NCBI RefSeq assembly: GCF_000527175.1
Contig: NZ_AZUR01000001.1
Coordinates: 3,311,001 to 3,375,000, forward strand
Reading direction: 5' to 3'
From: Pseudogulbenkiania sp. MAI-1
GTDB taxonomy: Bacteria; Pseudomonadota; Gammaproteobacteria; Burkholderiales; Chromobacteriaceae
DNA: 64,000 bases
A program made the position numbers and the translations under genes. Below the pieces are notes generated by a model, which saw nothing but the letters and a program-made list of their open reading frames with translations, did no database searches and was not told the DNA's origin. Positions 8,011 through 14,700 of the stretch are shown piece after piece (the stretch's first letter is position 1; each line of letters opens with the position of its first letter).

Positions 8011-9097
8011 TTCAGGGAGTAAGTGCAACGGCAGGCAGGTCTGGAGGAAGGGGGTGAGATGAGGTAAATTCCCCCGCTCTTTGACCGGCCAGTCAGGAGC
8101 ACAAGGAATGAAATACCGCCATCTCACCGAGGGTGAACGATACCAGATCCAGGCATTGAGTGCCGAGGGTTTTGGCCCTACGGCCATCGGCCAGCGCATT
8201 GGTCGCTGTAAAAGCGTGATCAGCCGAGAGCTGCGGCGCCATCGCCTGCGCGGCCGTTACCATGCCAGCGATGCCCAGCGCAGCTATCGCCAGCGCCTGC
8301 AAGCCAAGGGCAAATTGCGGCAGCCATGGGGGCCGGTATTCGACGAGATCGCCGTCCCGTTGCTGAGGGAGGGCTGGAGTCCTGAACAAATCAGCGGCGT
8401 GTTCAAAGGTAGTGACTATGCAGTCAGCCATGAATGGATTTACCAGCGGGTCCTGCAGAACAAGCGCCAAGGCGGTGATGTCTACAAAGCGCTGCGCTGC
8501 CAGAAAGAACGCAGAAAGCGCTACGGCAAGCCGGAGCGTCGCGGTCAGATAGCCAACCGCCGGCCGATTACGGAGCGTCCCGCCGAAGTTGAGGCGCGCA
8601 GCCGGGTCGGTGATTGGGAGGCTGACACGATGATCGGAGCCGGGAACAAGGGTGCCATCGTGACACTGGTTGAGCGCAAGACCGGCTACGCCAAGCTGAT
8701 GCTGGTGCCAAACAAGGAAGCGGCGGGCGTCACGAAGGCGATTGTCCAAGCGCTCCGTCCACACCAGAAACAGGTGCTGACGCTGACGTTCGACAACGGC
8801 AAGGAGTTTGCTGGCCACCAGACGGTTGCCAAGCGGTTGAAAGCAGATTGCTTTTTTGCCGACCCGTACAGTTCTTGGCAGCGCGGCTGCAACGAAAACC
8901 TGAACGGGCTCATCCGGCAATACTTCCCAAAGGGGACTGACTTCAGGAGGATTACTCGGGCTGCGCTGGTCAAAGTGGAAAGAAAGTTGAATGACCGTCC
9001 CAGGAAACGGCTGGACTGGAAGACGCCAAGGATGCTGTTCGAAGGAAGCAAATCACTGAATTGATTTACCTATTGACTGTTGCACTTACTTTTTGAA
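8011..9097 (+). mobile_element. IS30-family insertion sequence
   Basis: About 1.07-1.09 kb with a single transposase gene. The terminal inverted repeats share AGTAAGTGCAAC (8018-8029 and inverted at 9079-9090). Four more bases outward (TTCA) also match after three mismatches, so the true ends may be 8011 and 9097. No convincing short target duplication is visible. The inner ends also contain related AGGTAAAT sequence. It has split the DKNYY lipoprotein gene, which reads in the opposite direction. Confidence 0.8.
8108..9064 (+). CDS. IS30-family transposase
   Basis: A 318-residue DDE transposase. The N-terminal helix-turn-helix region reads MKYRHLTEGERYQIQALSAE and then GRCKSVISRELRRH. The catalytic core has D in VGDWEADTMIG, D in LTFDNGKEFAGH and E in RGCNENLNGLIRQYFPKGT, the IS30-type spacing and signature. 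The ATG at 8108 is chosen because AGGAG lies 9 bases upstream and the family conventionally starts M-x-Y-x-x-L-T; an upstream TTG at 8081 would add nine residues. It appears intact, so the element could still be mobile. Confidence 0.92.
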   Translation: MKYRHLTEGERYQIQALSAEGFGPTAIGQRIGRCKSVISRELRRHRLRGRYHASDAQRSYRQRLQAKGKLRQPWGPVFDEIAVPLLREGWSPEQISGVFKGSDYAVSHEWIYQRVLQNKRQGGDVYKALRCQKERRKRYGKPERRGQIANRRPITERPAEVEARSRVGDWEADTMIGAGNKGAIVTLVERKTGYAKLMLVPNKEAAGVTKAIVQALRPHQKQVLTLTFDNGKEFAGHQTVAKRLKADCFFADPYSSWQRGCNENLNGLIRQYFPKGTDFRRITRAALVKVERKLNDRPRKRLDWKTPRMLFEGSKSLN

Positions 9098-9136
9098 CTC
9101 GCGAAGGATAATGACCAAGCAGAGAGAAGTTCGCAC

Positions 9137-9162
9137 CACCAGTTATCTCCTAAGTGCCCAAC
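9137..9162 (-). other. Displaced 5' start of the DKNYY lipoprotein gene next to an attC core
   Basis: On the minus strand, a perfect GTTGGGC (9162-9156) is followed by AGGAG (9151-9147) and, seven bases on, by GTG at 9139. This opens VVRTSLCLVIIL, a basic-hydrophobic signal-peptide start. This is what the beginning of an integron cassette looks like: recombination core, short 5' UTR, gene. It is the likely lost start of the gene whose body lies at 7354-8010 beyond the IS30 element. Confidence 0.4.
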
Positions 9163-9226
9163 GAGTTATCTGGGACAGAATTCATCAGGAAGGCGCCACG
9201 GTCAGCCCATTTATCAGAGAGAAACA

Positions 9227-9300
9227 GGGGACAGGCCTCGGTTTCCGCTATTTCCCCAAAACTGCTTGCAGCAAAGAAATCGTGGTCTGTCCCCCATTAT
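9227..9300. repeat. Dispersed palindromic repeat, copy 2 (GGGGAC...GTCCCC type)
   Basis: The left end GGGGACAGGCCTCGGTTTC and right end GAAATCGTGGTCTGTCCCC are inverted repeats matching at 16 of 19 positions, with the TTTCCCCAAA core seen in copy 1. It is followed by TATT and then repeat B. It lies in the 340-bp gap between the IS30 element and the TIR-domain gene, which otherwise holds only attC-like sequence. Confidence 0.6.
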
Positions 9301-9302
9301 TT

Positions 9303-9353
9303 CTCGCTGCGCTCCGATTGCACCCTACGGCTTATTGCGGGTTACGGCCTTAA
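9303..9353. repeat. Dispersed repeat B, copy 2
   Basis: This matches 6572-6620 over about 50 bases with a handful of differences (shared CCGATTGC, CCCTAC and GTTACGGCCTT blocks). It directly adjoins the GGGGAC-type palindrome at 9227-9300 and ends just before an attC-like site. Confidence 0.5.
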
Positions 9354-9360
9354 ATCTACA

Positions 9361-9419
9361 GCCTCAACGCCTGACTTCAGCGGCAGCCGTAGGCTGTCCA
9401 CTGGAAGGAAATGTTGGGC
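9361..9419 (-). other. Integron attC site (59-bp type) following the TIR-domain gene
   Basis: On the minus strand, GCCCAAC (9419-9413, a perfect RYYYAAC core) starts a 59-bp imperfect palindrome that begins 13 bp after the gene's stop. The arms pair well: CAGCC with GGCTG, GG with CC, and CAG with CTG around a 3-base TAC loop, with unpaired bases between the blocks as in attC sites. The outer right core is GTTGAGG, six of seven to GTTRRRY. Length, core, palindromic design and position right after a stop codon all fit an attC. Confidence 0.6.
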
Positions 9420-9431
9420 ATCACCGTTCGA

Positions 9432-10223
9432 TCACAACTTGTACAGGGCCTTCAACTCGCGCTGAAGGACATGGAAACCGGAACTGATGCTCCCCTTTGG
9501 AAACGGGATATATGCGACTCCGGTAAGGTTGGACGGAATGTTGACCCCCTCCTCGTGCAGAAGAACTACCGAATTCCGACCGTATCGTCCTTGGAAGAAA
9601 CCGATCTCGTGCATGACATTCTCCCGAACTCTTGCTTCGTCTTCGTTCGCAACGTCATCTCCTGTCATGACTATCACTGCGCTGCTACAGCGGGCCGCAT
9701 TGTCGATCAGCTTCTCGATGATCGTGCGGCCAAGGTTTGGCTCCTGCTCTAATTCCAGGGTCGGTATGCCTACATCCCTCTCGATGAATGGCTGAACTGC
9801 ACGCCAATCGGCGGATCGACCATGAGAGATGAATACGCGGCAAATGCTTGACTCTTTAGGCTGAGCAAGCTCACTGTTTGCTCGAATTTCGAAAATTTGG
9901 TCTATATCACGAACTAGCCTTTCGGCCTGAGCTCTTGAATAGTGAACAGGAGCAGGCATGCCAGACCCAGAGCTAGCCATCTCAGCCTCGGGCTCGGTCT
10001 TGATCGCTTGGAAATCTCCGTAGAGATCTGGGAGCAGTCGCTTCAGCGCATTCAACTGGTCGGCAGCTTGATCAAAGTAATGCCGCACCAAATCTGGAGG
10101 GAAGTTTCCGCGGGTTAGCACTTCGCCCCTACTTCGATTGCGGCTAACGTTTTCGTCCATCACGGCCAAAATAGCCTTACGGATTCCGGCCAGCTTAGCC
10201 ATTACAACGGCCAGTTCGGTCAT
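9432..10223 (-). CDS. TIR-like nucleotide-binding domain protein (PF10137-type), probable phage-defence effector
   Basis: 263 residues. The C-terminal domain (about 126-245) is the TIR-like nucleotide-binding domain once annotated as predicted nucleotide-binding protein: CRVFISHGRSADW at the first strand, then ENVMHEIGFFQG with E206 as candidate catalytic glutamate. A LHEEGVNIPSNLTGVAYIPF strand follows. The same domain occurs in TIR-STING (Cap12) effectors, where it hydrolyses NAD+. The N-terminal half is helical and unrecognised; it may be the sensing or oligomerisation part. A GGGAG ribosome-binding site precedes the ATG. No cyclase or STING gene is adjacent. attC-like sites lie on both sides, so it looks like a stand-alone cassette gene. 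Confidence 0.75.
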   Translation of the reverse strand: MTELAVVMAKLAGIRKAILAVMDENVSRNRSRGEVLTRGNFPPDLVRHYFDQAADQLNALKRLLPDLYGDFQAIKTEPEAEMASSGSGMPAPVHYSRAQAERLVRDIDQIFEIRANSELAQPKESSICRVFISHGRSADWRAVQPFIERDVGIPTLELEQEPNLGRTIIEKLIDNAARCSSAVIVMTGDDVANEDEARVRENVMHEIGFFQGRYGRNSVVLLHEEGVNIPSNLTGVAYIPFPKGSISSGFHVLQRELKALYKL

Positions 10224-10283
10224 CTAGTCACTCCCTATTTCTTCGCGGTCAGCGTACCCGGCGCGTCCGCCAGTTCTCGTGAT

Positions 10284-10361
10284 GCCCAATGTTGGAGATG
10301 AGTGGCGGACACAGGCGTGCGCAGCGCGCCGGAGACCGTCCGCTCGATTGCAGGGTTAGTC
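10284..10361 (-). other. Integron attC-like site following the PutAbiC gene
   Basis: This 78-bp palindromic region overlaps the PutAbiC stop codon (minus-strand GACTAAC as left core, ending at ATTGGGC; each six of seven to consensus). Left arm CCCTGCAATCGAGCGGAC pairs with right arm GTCCGCCACTC through GCGGAC/GTCCGC. An inner stem GGCGCGC/GCGTGCC forms the apical hairpin. Its position directly after one gene and 60 bp before the next gene's start fits a cassette boundary. Confidence 0.5.
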
Positions 10362-11180
10362 TGCACTGTCGTCGCCGTAGGCGGCTGGTGCGTAAAGTCC
10401 GATGTGCAACGGGCGAGCGATCAACTGGAGTTGAGGCATGTTCTCCAGCAATGCAAATTCCTCTACGAGGGGCTTGAACTTCTTGTGGCCGTACTCGCTG
10501 AGGCAGTTGTAGAACAGCATGAGGTGTTCGTAACCGGAAAGCTGCGCTCGCACAAGCGATGTGTACTTTCGCTTGTCTTCGATGGGCGCTTTCTTGATGA
10601 ACTTCAGGATGTGATAGAGGTGACGGAAGTAGTGGCCCAACTCCGACTGATGATCGGAGTAGAACTTGCGATACACGGCCTGCACTGTTTGCAACGCTTG
10701 GGCATCTGGGTAATGAGCCTCCGTGGCATGCACCCTCTCAAGGCGATGGTACCAGACCTTGAAGCAGTCCCGTGATCGGGTGACTCGACCGTTGTCACCC
10801 ACGAGGTCCATTGCATTGACGATGTCCCCGTGAGTTCGTAGCAATGAGAAGAAGGAGTCTTCGAACCGTTGTAAGGTAAACGTGGCGGTTTGCTCAGCAA
10901 GTTGGAGCTTCTGCCCCTCAAGCTCAGCCCGCGTTGCAGCAAGCTCTTCGCGCTGCAGCGCGAGTTCGTCTCTCTGCATCCAAGAGGTGAAGATCAGGGT
11001 GGCAAACGCTAGTCCAGAGAACAGGGCGTTCACTGCGCCAAACATGTCGCCAAAGGTGCCTCGGTTTGCATCAGCGTGGAGCCAAAGACCGGAGGCGATC
11101 CAAATGAGAATGACAACAAGCCAAGGAATAAGCAACCAGCGAAGCTTCGGCTTTGGTTGACTGGAAGTCGGTATTTCCAT
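10356..11180 (-). CDS. PutAbiC-type phage abortive infection membrane protein
   Basis: 274 residues. Two N-terminal membrane helices (about 14-34 and 46-67) are followed by a coiled coil rich in glutamate and leucine (69-105, RDELALQREELAATRAEL). A soluble domain then carries FEDSFFSLLRTHGDIV, GHYFRHLYHILKFI and AQLSGYEHLMLFYNCLS. This order is that of the putative phage abortive infection (AbiC-like) family, membrane proteins thought to stop phage by arresting or killing the host; the mechanism is unknown. It reads in line with the TIR-domain gene, with an attC-like site between them, suggesting two defence cassettes and not a co-evolved operon. Confidence 0.78.
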   Translation of the reverse strand: MEIPTSSQPKPKLRWLLIPWLVVILIWIASGLWLHADANRGTFGDMFGAVNALFSGLAFATLIFTSWMQRDELALQREELAATRAELEGQKLQLAEQTATFTLQRFEDSFFSLLRTHGDIVNAMDLVGDNGRVTRSRDCFKVWYHRLERVHATEAHYPDAQALQTVQAVYRKFYSDHQSELGHYFRHLYHILKFIKKAPIEDKRKYTSLVRAQLSGYEHLMLFYNCLSEYGHKKFKPLVEEFALLENMPQLQLIARPLHIGLYAPAAYGDDSAD

Positions 11181-11204
11181 ATGTACGGCCTAGAAGTAGA
11201 CGTC

Positions 11205-11290
11205 CTAAACGACGTAATTTATTGCGTCACCGACGCCAATGATCACAGCCAAGCCATGCTCGGCCTGGCTTCACAGCACCAAATATTCAC
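11205..11290 (-). pseudogene. Degenerate paralogue of the 41-aa ORF at 5445-5570
   Basis: A GTG-initiated frame reads VNIWCCEA. After a one-base shift it continues HGLAVIIGVGDAINYVV and stops, matching the opening and middle of the ORF at 5445-5570. The upstream 20-odd bases are nearly identical in the two copies (CACCARATAT...CAATCATAAACAAA in plus-strand view). The rest of this 250-bp gap holds only the ribonucleotide reductase terminator. Confidence 0.3.
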
Positions 11291-11361
11291 CAATCATAAA
11301 CAAAATACATCACCCCCTGCCAGCCCTGGCGGGAGAACAGCCGTGCCCACCCCCAACCAGC

Positions 11362-11394
11362 AAAAAACCCCGCAGCCTCACAGCCACGGGGTTT
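11362..11394 (-). terminator. Intrinsic terminator after nrdJ
   Basis: Stem AAACCCCG/CGGGGTTT with a 14-base loop. On the minus strand the stem is followed by a T-run (GGGGTTTTTT). It sits 41 bp past the nrdJ stop. Confidence 0.75.
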
Positions 11395-11434
11395 CGTCAT
11401 TCGGGAGTCAGTCCCACCAACATCGATCAAAACC

Positions 11435-14284
11435 TCACCCGCACGCCCCGATATGGCCGCAGGCGGTGCAGAATTCGCAGCCGTCCTTCTTGATCAATGC
11501 GTGGTGGCCGCATTCCGGGCAGGGTTTGCCGGCGACCGGGGCGACGGTTTCCATTTGCACGCTGTCGAACAGGTCGCCCTGCTCCGGCACCATCACGCCC
11601 ATGTTTTCGACCGGCACGCCGTCTTCGGTGAGTAAGCCCAGCATGGCGAAGCGGTGGATCAGGAGGCGCGCGACGTAGGCGACGGTGGAGGGCCAGCTCT
11701 GCGACTTGTCGCTGCCGGGCAGGCGGGCGAAGAAATCGCCTTGCGGTTCGGCGTAGTTGAGCAGCTTGCGCAGTTTCAGGCCGATCCAGGCGGGGTCGAT
11801 CACGCGCATGTCGAGACTCAGCATCTTGCACAGGCCGTCGAGCTCGCGCGGGTAGCTGCCGGCGAGCCACATCGAGAACGGGCGGCGCTGGCCGTCGGGC
11901 AGCACCAGCTCCTTCAGGAACAGCACGAAGTCGTCGCCGGTTTGCGGGTTGCTGACGTCCACCGACCAGCTCATGGTGCCGTCGGTGCCGGTCTTGGGTT
12001 CTTTCTTGGCGAACAGCGCGTCCATCACCGGGGTGGTGTCGTCGGCGTTCATGTCGAGCGCGCCGAGCTGTTCGACGCGGTGGCGCACCACCTGGCCCAG
12101 CACGGCGGCGGCGGAGCTGGCGTAGAGCGTGCGCTCGCCCAGTTCGAGGGTGTAGCGCCGGTCGCCCATGGTTTGGGCCAGCGCGTCGAGCTTGAGGGCG
12201 AGCCAGGCCTTGTCGCGGCAGCGCATGTCCATCGACAGGGTCTTGGCGAGCGCGCCCAGGCCGCGCGGTTGTTCGTTGCCGTTGACCCAGCATTCGAAGG
12301 GCTGGGTGTGGCCGTTTTCGACGTGGCCGACGAACACGGCGAAGGCGCCGTCTTCGTGCTCGATCATGTAGGTCCACGAGGGGTTGCCGCCCTTCAGGCG
12401 CGGGCGGTGCGGCCACTTGAGGCTGGCGAGCGCCGGGCTCGGGGTGCTGACGAGCGCGATGCGGCGGTCCGGGTCGCCTTCCTGGCTGGCAGACAGGTCT
12501 TGCGGCGCGGCCTTGGCCGGTTCGACCGACAGCACGGAGCCCAGCACGCTGTTGGGGCGGTAGGTAGTGATGCCCTTGAGGCCGGCCTTCCAGGCTTCGA
12601 GGTAGAGGTGCTCGAAGTCTTCGAAGGGATAGTCGGCCGGCACGTTGACGGTCTTGGAGATGGCGGTGTCAATGTACGGGGCCACGGCGGCGACCATCTG
12701 CATGTGGTCGAGCGCGCTCATTTCCAGCGCCGAGACGAAGTACGGCGGCAGTTGTTCGACATCGCCGCCATTGAGGCGATAGAGCCGGTAGGCGTGGTCT
12801 TCGACACGGTATTCCTGCTGCGAGCCGTCGGCCATGCGCTTCTTGCGGGTGTAGTACCACGAGAACGGCGGCTCAATGCCGTTGGAGGCGTTGTCGGCAA
12901 AGGCGAGCGAGATGGTGCCGGTGGGGGCAATGCTGAGCAGATGCGAGTTGCGGATGCCGTGCTGGCGGATGCGCGCTTTGATGGCGTCCGGCAGGCGGCT
13001 GGCGCAGTGCGGTTCGACCAGGTACTGGTCGGCGTCGAACAGCGGGAACGCGCCCTTCTCGATGGCGAGGTCGACCGAGGCATCGTAGGCGGCGTCGCGC
13101 ATGGTTTCGGCGAACTTGGCCGCCATCTGCCGCCCCTGCGGGCTGTTGTAGGCGATCTGCAGCAGGATCAGCGCATCGCCCAGGCCGGTGAAGCCGAGGC
13201 CGACGCGGCGCTTGGCCTGGGCCTCGCGCTGTTGCTCGGGCAGCGGCCAGACGGTGAGGTCGAGCACGTTGTCGAGCATGCGGATGGCGCTTCGCACCAC
13301 GGTCTCGAAGGCCTTGAAGTCGAAGCGGGCGCGGCGCGTGAACGGGTGTTCGACGAAGGCGGCGAGGTTGATCGAACCGAGGTCGCAGCAGCCGTAGTCG
13401 GGCAGCGGCTGCTCGCCGCAGGGGTTGGTCGATTCGATGACTTCGCAGTAGCTGAGGTTGTTGTCGCGGTTGATCTGGCTGAGGAACAGCACCCCCGGCT
13501 CGGCGTGGTCGTAGGTGGATTCCATGATCTGGCGCCACAGCTCGCGGGCGCGCACGGTGCGGTACACCCAGAGGCCGTCGTCGCGGCGGAAGGCGTCGGG
13601 GAAGGCGTCGCTGGCCGGCTCGACGGCGTGCACCAGCTGCCACGGGCCGTCGGCCTCGACCGCCTGCATGAAGGCGTCGGAGACGCCGACCGAGATGTTG
13701 AAGTTGCGCAGGTCGCCCTGGTCCTTGGCGTGGATGAATTCTTCGACGTCGGGGTGTTCGATGTTGAGCACGCCCATCTGCGCGCCGCGCCGCGAGCCGG
13801 CCGATTCCACCGTTTCGCAGCTGCGGTCGAACACGCGCATGTAGGAGACCGGGCCGGAGGCGCGGCTGTGGGTGCCCTTGACGCGGGCGCCCTTGGGGCG
13901 GATGCGGCTGAAGTTGTAGCCGACGCCGCCGCCACGGCGCATGGTTTCCGCTGCTTGCAGCAGCGCTTCGTAGATGCCGACCTTGCCGCCTTCGTTCTCG
14001 CTGACGGCGTCGCCCACCGGCTGTACGAAGCAGTTGATCAGCGTGGCCTTGAGTTCGGTGCCGGCGGCGGAGTTGATGCGCCCGCCTGGGATGAAGCCGC
14101 GTTGCAGCGCGTCGAAGAACGGCGCCTCGAAACGGCCAGGATCGGCCTCGATGGCGGCCAGCGCGCGCGCCACACGGCGGCGCACGTCGGCGACACTTTG
14201 TTCGTCGCCCTTGGCGTACTTTTCCAGCAGCACTTCTCGCGAGATGGCTTGTTCGCTCATGGCGGCCACGTTTTCCTGTTTCAC
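11435..14284 (-). CDS. nrdJ: Adenosylcobalamin-dependent (class II) ribonucleoside-diphosphate reductase
   Basis: About 949 residues. It reduces ribonucleotides to deoxyribonucleotides with a B12-generated thiyl radical, independent of oxygen. Visible motifs are the redox cysteine in ATLINCFVQPVGD, the radical-site NPCGEQPLPDYG, DLGSIN, and SIAPTGTISLAF in the barrel. The C-terminal part resembles the extra NrdJ domains and ends in a zinc-ribbon-like CPECGHHALIKK...CTACG. The GTG at 14284 is chosen because GGGGGGAG lies 6 bases upstream; an ATG at 14260 (MSEQAIS) is the alternative and has no ribosome-binding site. The open frame reaches 14548 but the extra part is repeat sequence. No cobalamin riboswitch is visible upstream. 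Confidence 0.92.
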   Translation of the reverse strand: MKQENVAAMSEQAISREVLLEKYAKGDEQSVADVRRRVARALAAIEADPGRFEAPFFDALQRGFIPGGRINSAAGTELKATLINCFVQPVGDAVSENEGGKVGIYEALLQAAETMRRGGGVGYNFSRIRPKGARVKGTHSRASGPVSYMRVFDRSCETVESAGSRRGAQMGVLNIEHPDVEEFIHAKDQGDLRNFNISVGVSDAFMQAVEADGPWQLVHAVEPASDAFPDAFRRDDGLWVYRTVRARELWRQIMESTYDHAEPGVLFLSQINRDNNLSYCEVIESTNPCGEQPLPDYGCCDLGSINLAAFVEHPFTRRARFDFKAFETVVRSAIRMLDNVLDLTVWPLPEQQREAQAKRRVGLGFTGLGDALILLQIAYNSPQGRQMAAKFAETMRDAAYDASVDLAIEKGAFPLFDADQYLVEPHCASRLPDAIKARIRQHGIRNSHLLSIAPTGTISLAFADNASNGIEPPFSWYYTRKKRMADGSQQEYRVEDHAYRLYRLNGGDVEQLPPYFVSALEMSALDHMQMVAAVAPYIDTAISKTVNVPADYPFEDFEHLYLEAWKAGLKGITTYRPNSVLGSVLSVEPAKAAPQDLSASQEGDPDRRIALVSTPSPALASLKWPHRPRLKGGNPSWTYMIEHEDGAFAVFVGHVENGHTQPFECWVNGNEQPRGLGALAKTLSMDMRCRDKAWLALKLDALAQTMGDRRYTLELGERTLYASSAAAVLGQVVRHRVEQLGALDMNADDTTPVMDALFAKKEPKTGTDGTMSWSVDVSNPQTGDDFVLFLKELVLPDGQRRPFSMWLAGSYPRELDGLCKMLSLDMRVIDPAWIGLKLRKLLNYAEPQGDFFARLPGSDKSQSWPSTVAYVARLLIHRFAMLGLLTEDGVPVENMGVMVPEQGDLFDSVQMETVAPVAGKPCPECGHHALIKKDGCEFCTACGHIGACG

Positions 14285-14413
14285 AACTCCCCCCTTCCAT
14301 AACTGGCATTCGGTGCAGCAAAACCGGCATTTCACGCCATCCGGCGCGGCCGGGCGTTGATGTTGGTCAAGCTCCGTCGGTGGCTGAAACATTCGTCGCG
14401 AGCGCCCCGTCCC

Positions 14414-14484
14414 GTAGGGTGGGTGGAGCGTAGCGTAACCCATCATCGATGGGTTACGGCACCTTGTGCCAGCACCCATCCTAC
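14414..14484. repeat. Palindromic intergenic repeat upstream of nrdJ, copy 1
   Basis: Outer arms GTAGGGTGGGT and ACCCATCCTAC are near-perfect inverse complements. They enclose an inner palindrome, AACCCATCATCGATGGGTT. The 415-bp region 14285-14700 upstream of nrdJ contains this, a second diverged copy, and nothing else recognisable. Confidence 0.65.
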
Positions 14485-14512
14485 GCCAATGACAGCCCAT
14501 GCCCCCGTCAGT

Positions 14513-14665
14513 CCATAGGGTAGGTAGAGCGTAGCGCAACCCCATCATCGATGGGTTACGGCACTGACTGAGCGAGGCTAGCTTGACTGAGCAAGGTAGC
14601 GCAGCGTTGCGAAGGAATACGTCGCGCAGGAATGCTGCCTGCCCCCATGCTACGCCGATGATGAC
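14513..14665. repeat. Palindromic intergenic repeat upstream of nrdJ, copy 2
   Basis: Starts CCATAGGGTAGGTAGAGCGTAGCG and contains the same ATCATCGATGGGTTACGGCA core as copy 1. A closing segment (CCCCATGCTACGCCGATGATGAC) appears about 70 bp later than expected. Extra sequence (GACTGAGCGAGG...) separates core and end, so this copy is diverged or interrupted. Confidence 0.45.
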
Positions 14666-14700
14666 AAATGGACTACGTTTCTAGATGCCTCCCAGCGCGC

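Noticed and set aside
8011..8199. N-terminal extension of the DKNYY open frame into the IS30 element
   Set aside because: These codons are the antisense of the IS end and transposase start; the true start lies on the other side of the element.
9432..11180. CBASS or Thoeris system
   Set aside because: The TIR-like domain suggested it, but there is no CD-NTase, STING, SLOG or Thoeris partner; PutAbiC is not a component of either system.
11181..11220. Cassette start core (GTTTAGG) upstream of PutAbiC
   Set aside because: It deviates from GTTRRRY at the first purine position and is explained as the end of the degenerate mini-ORF (GTC GTT TAG).
5445..11290. Prophage
   Set aside because: No integrase, structural, lysis or replication genes; only an Ash-like segment hints at phage ancestry.
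11654..14302. 882-aa open frame antisense to nrdJ
   Set aside because: It is the GC-rich shadow of nrdJ with histidine/valine/arginine-rich composition and no domain; nrdJ motifs are clear on the other strand.
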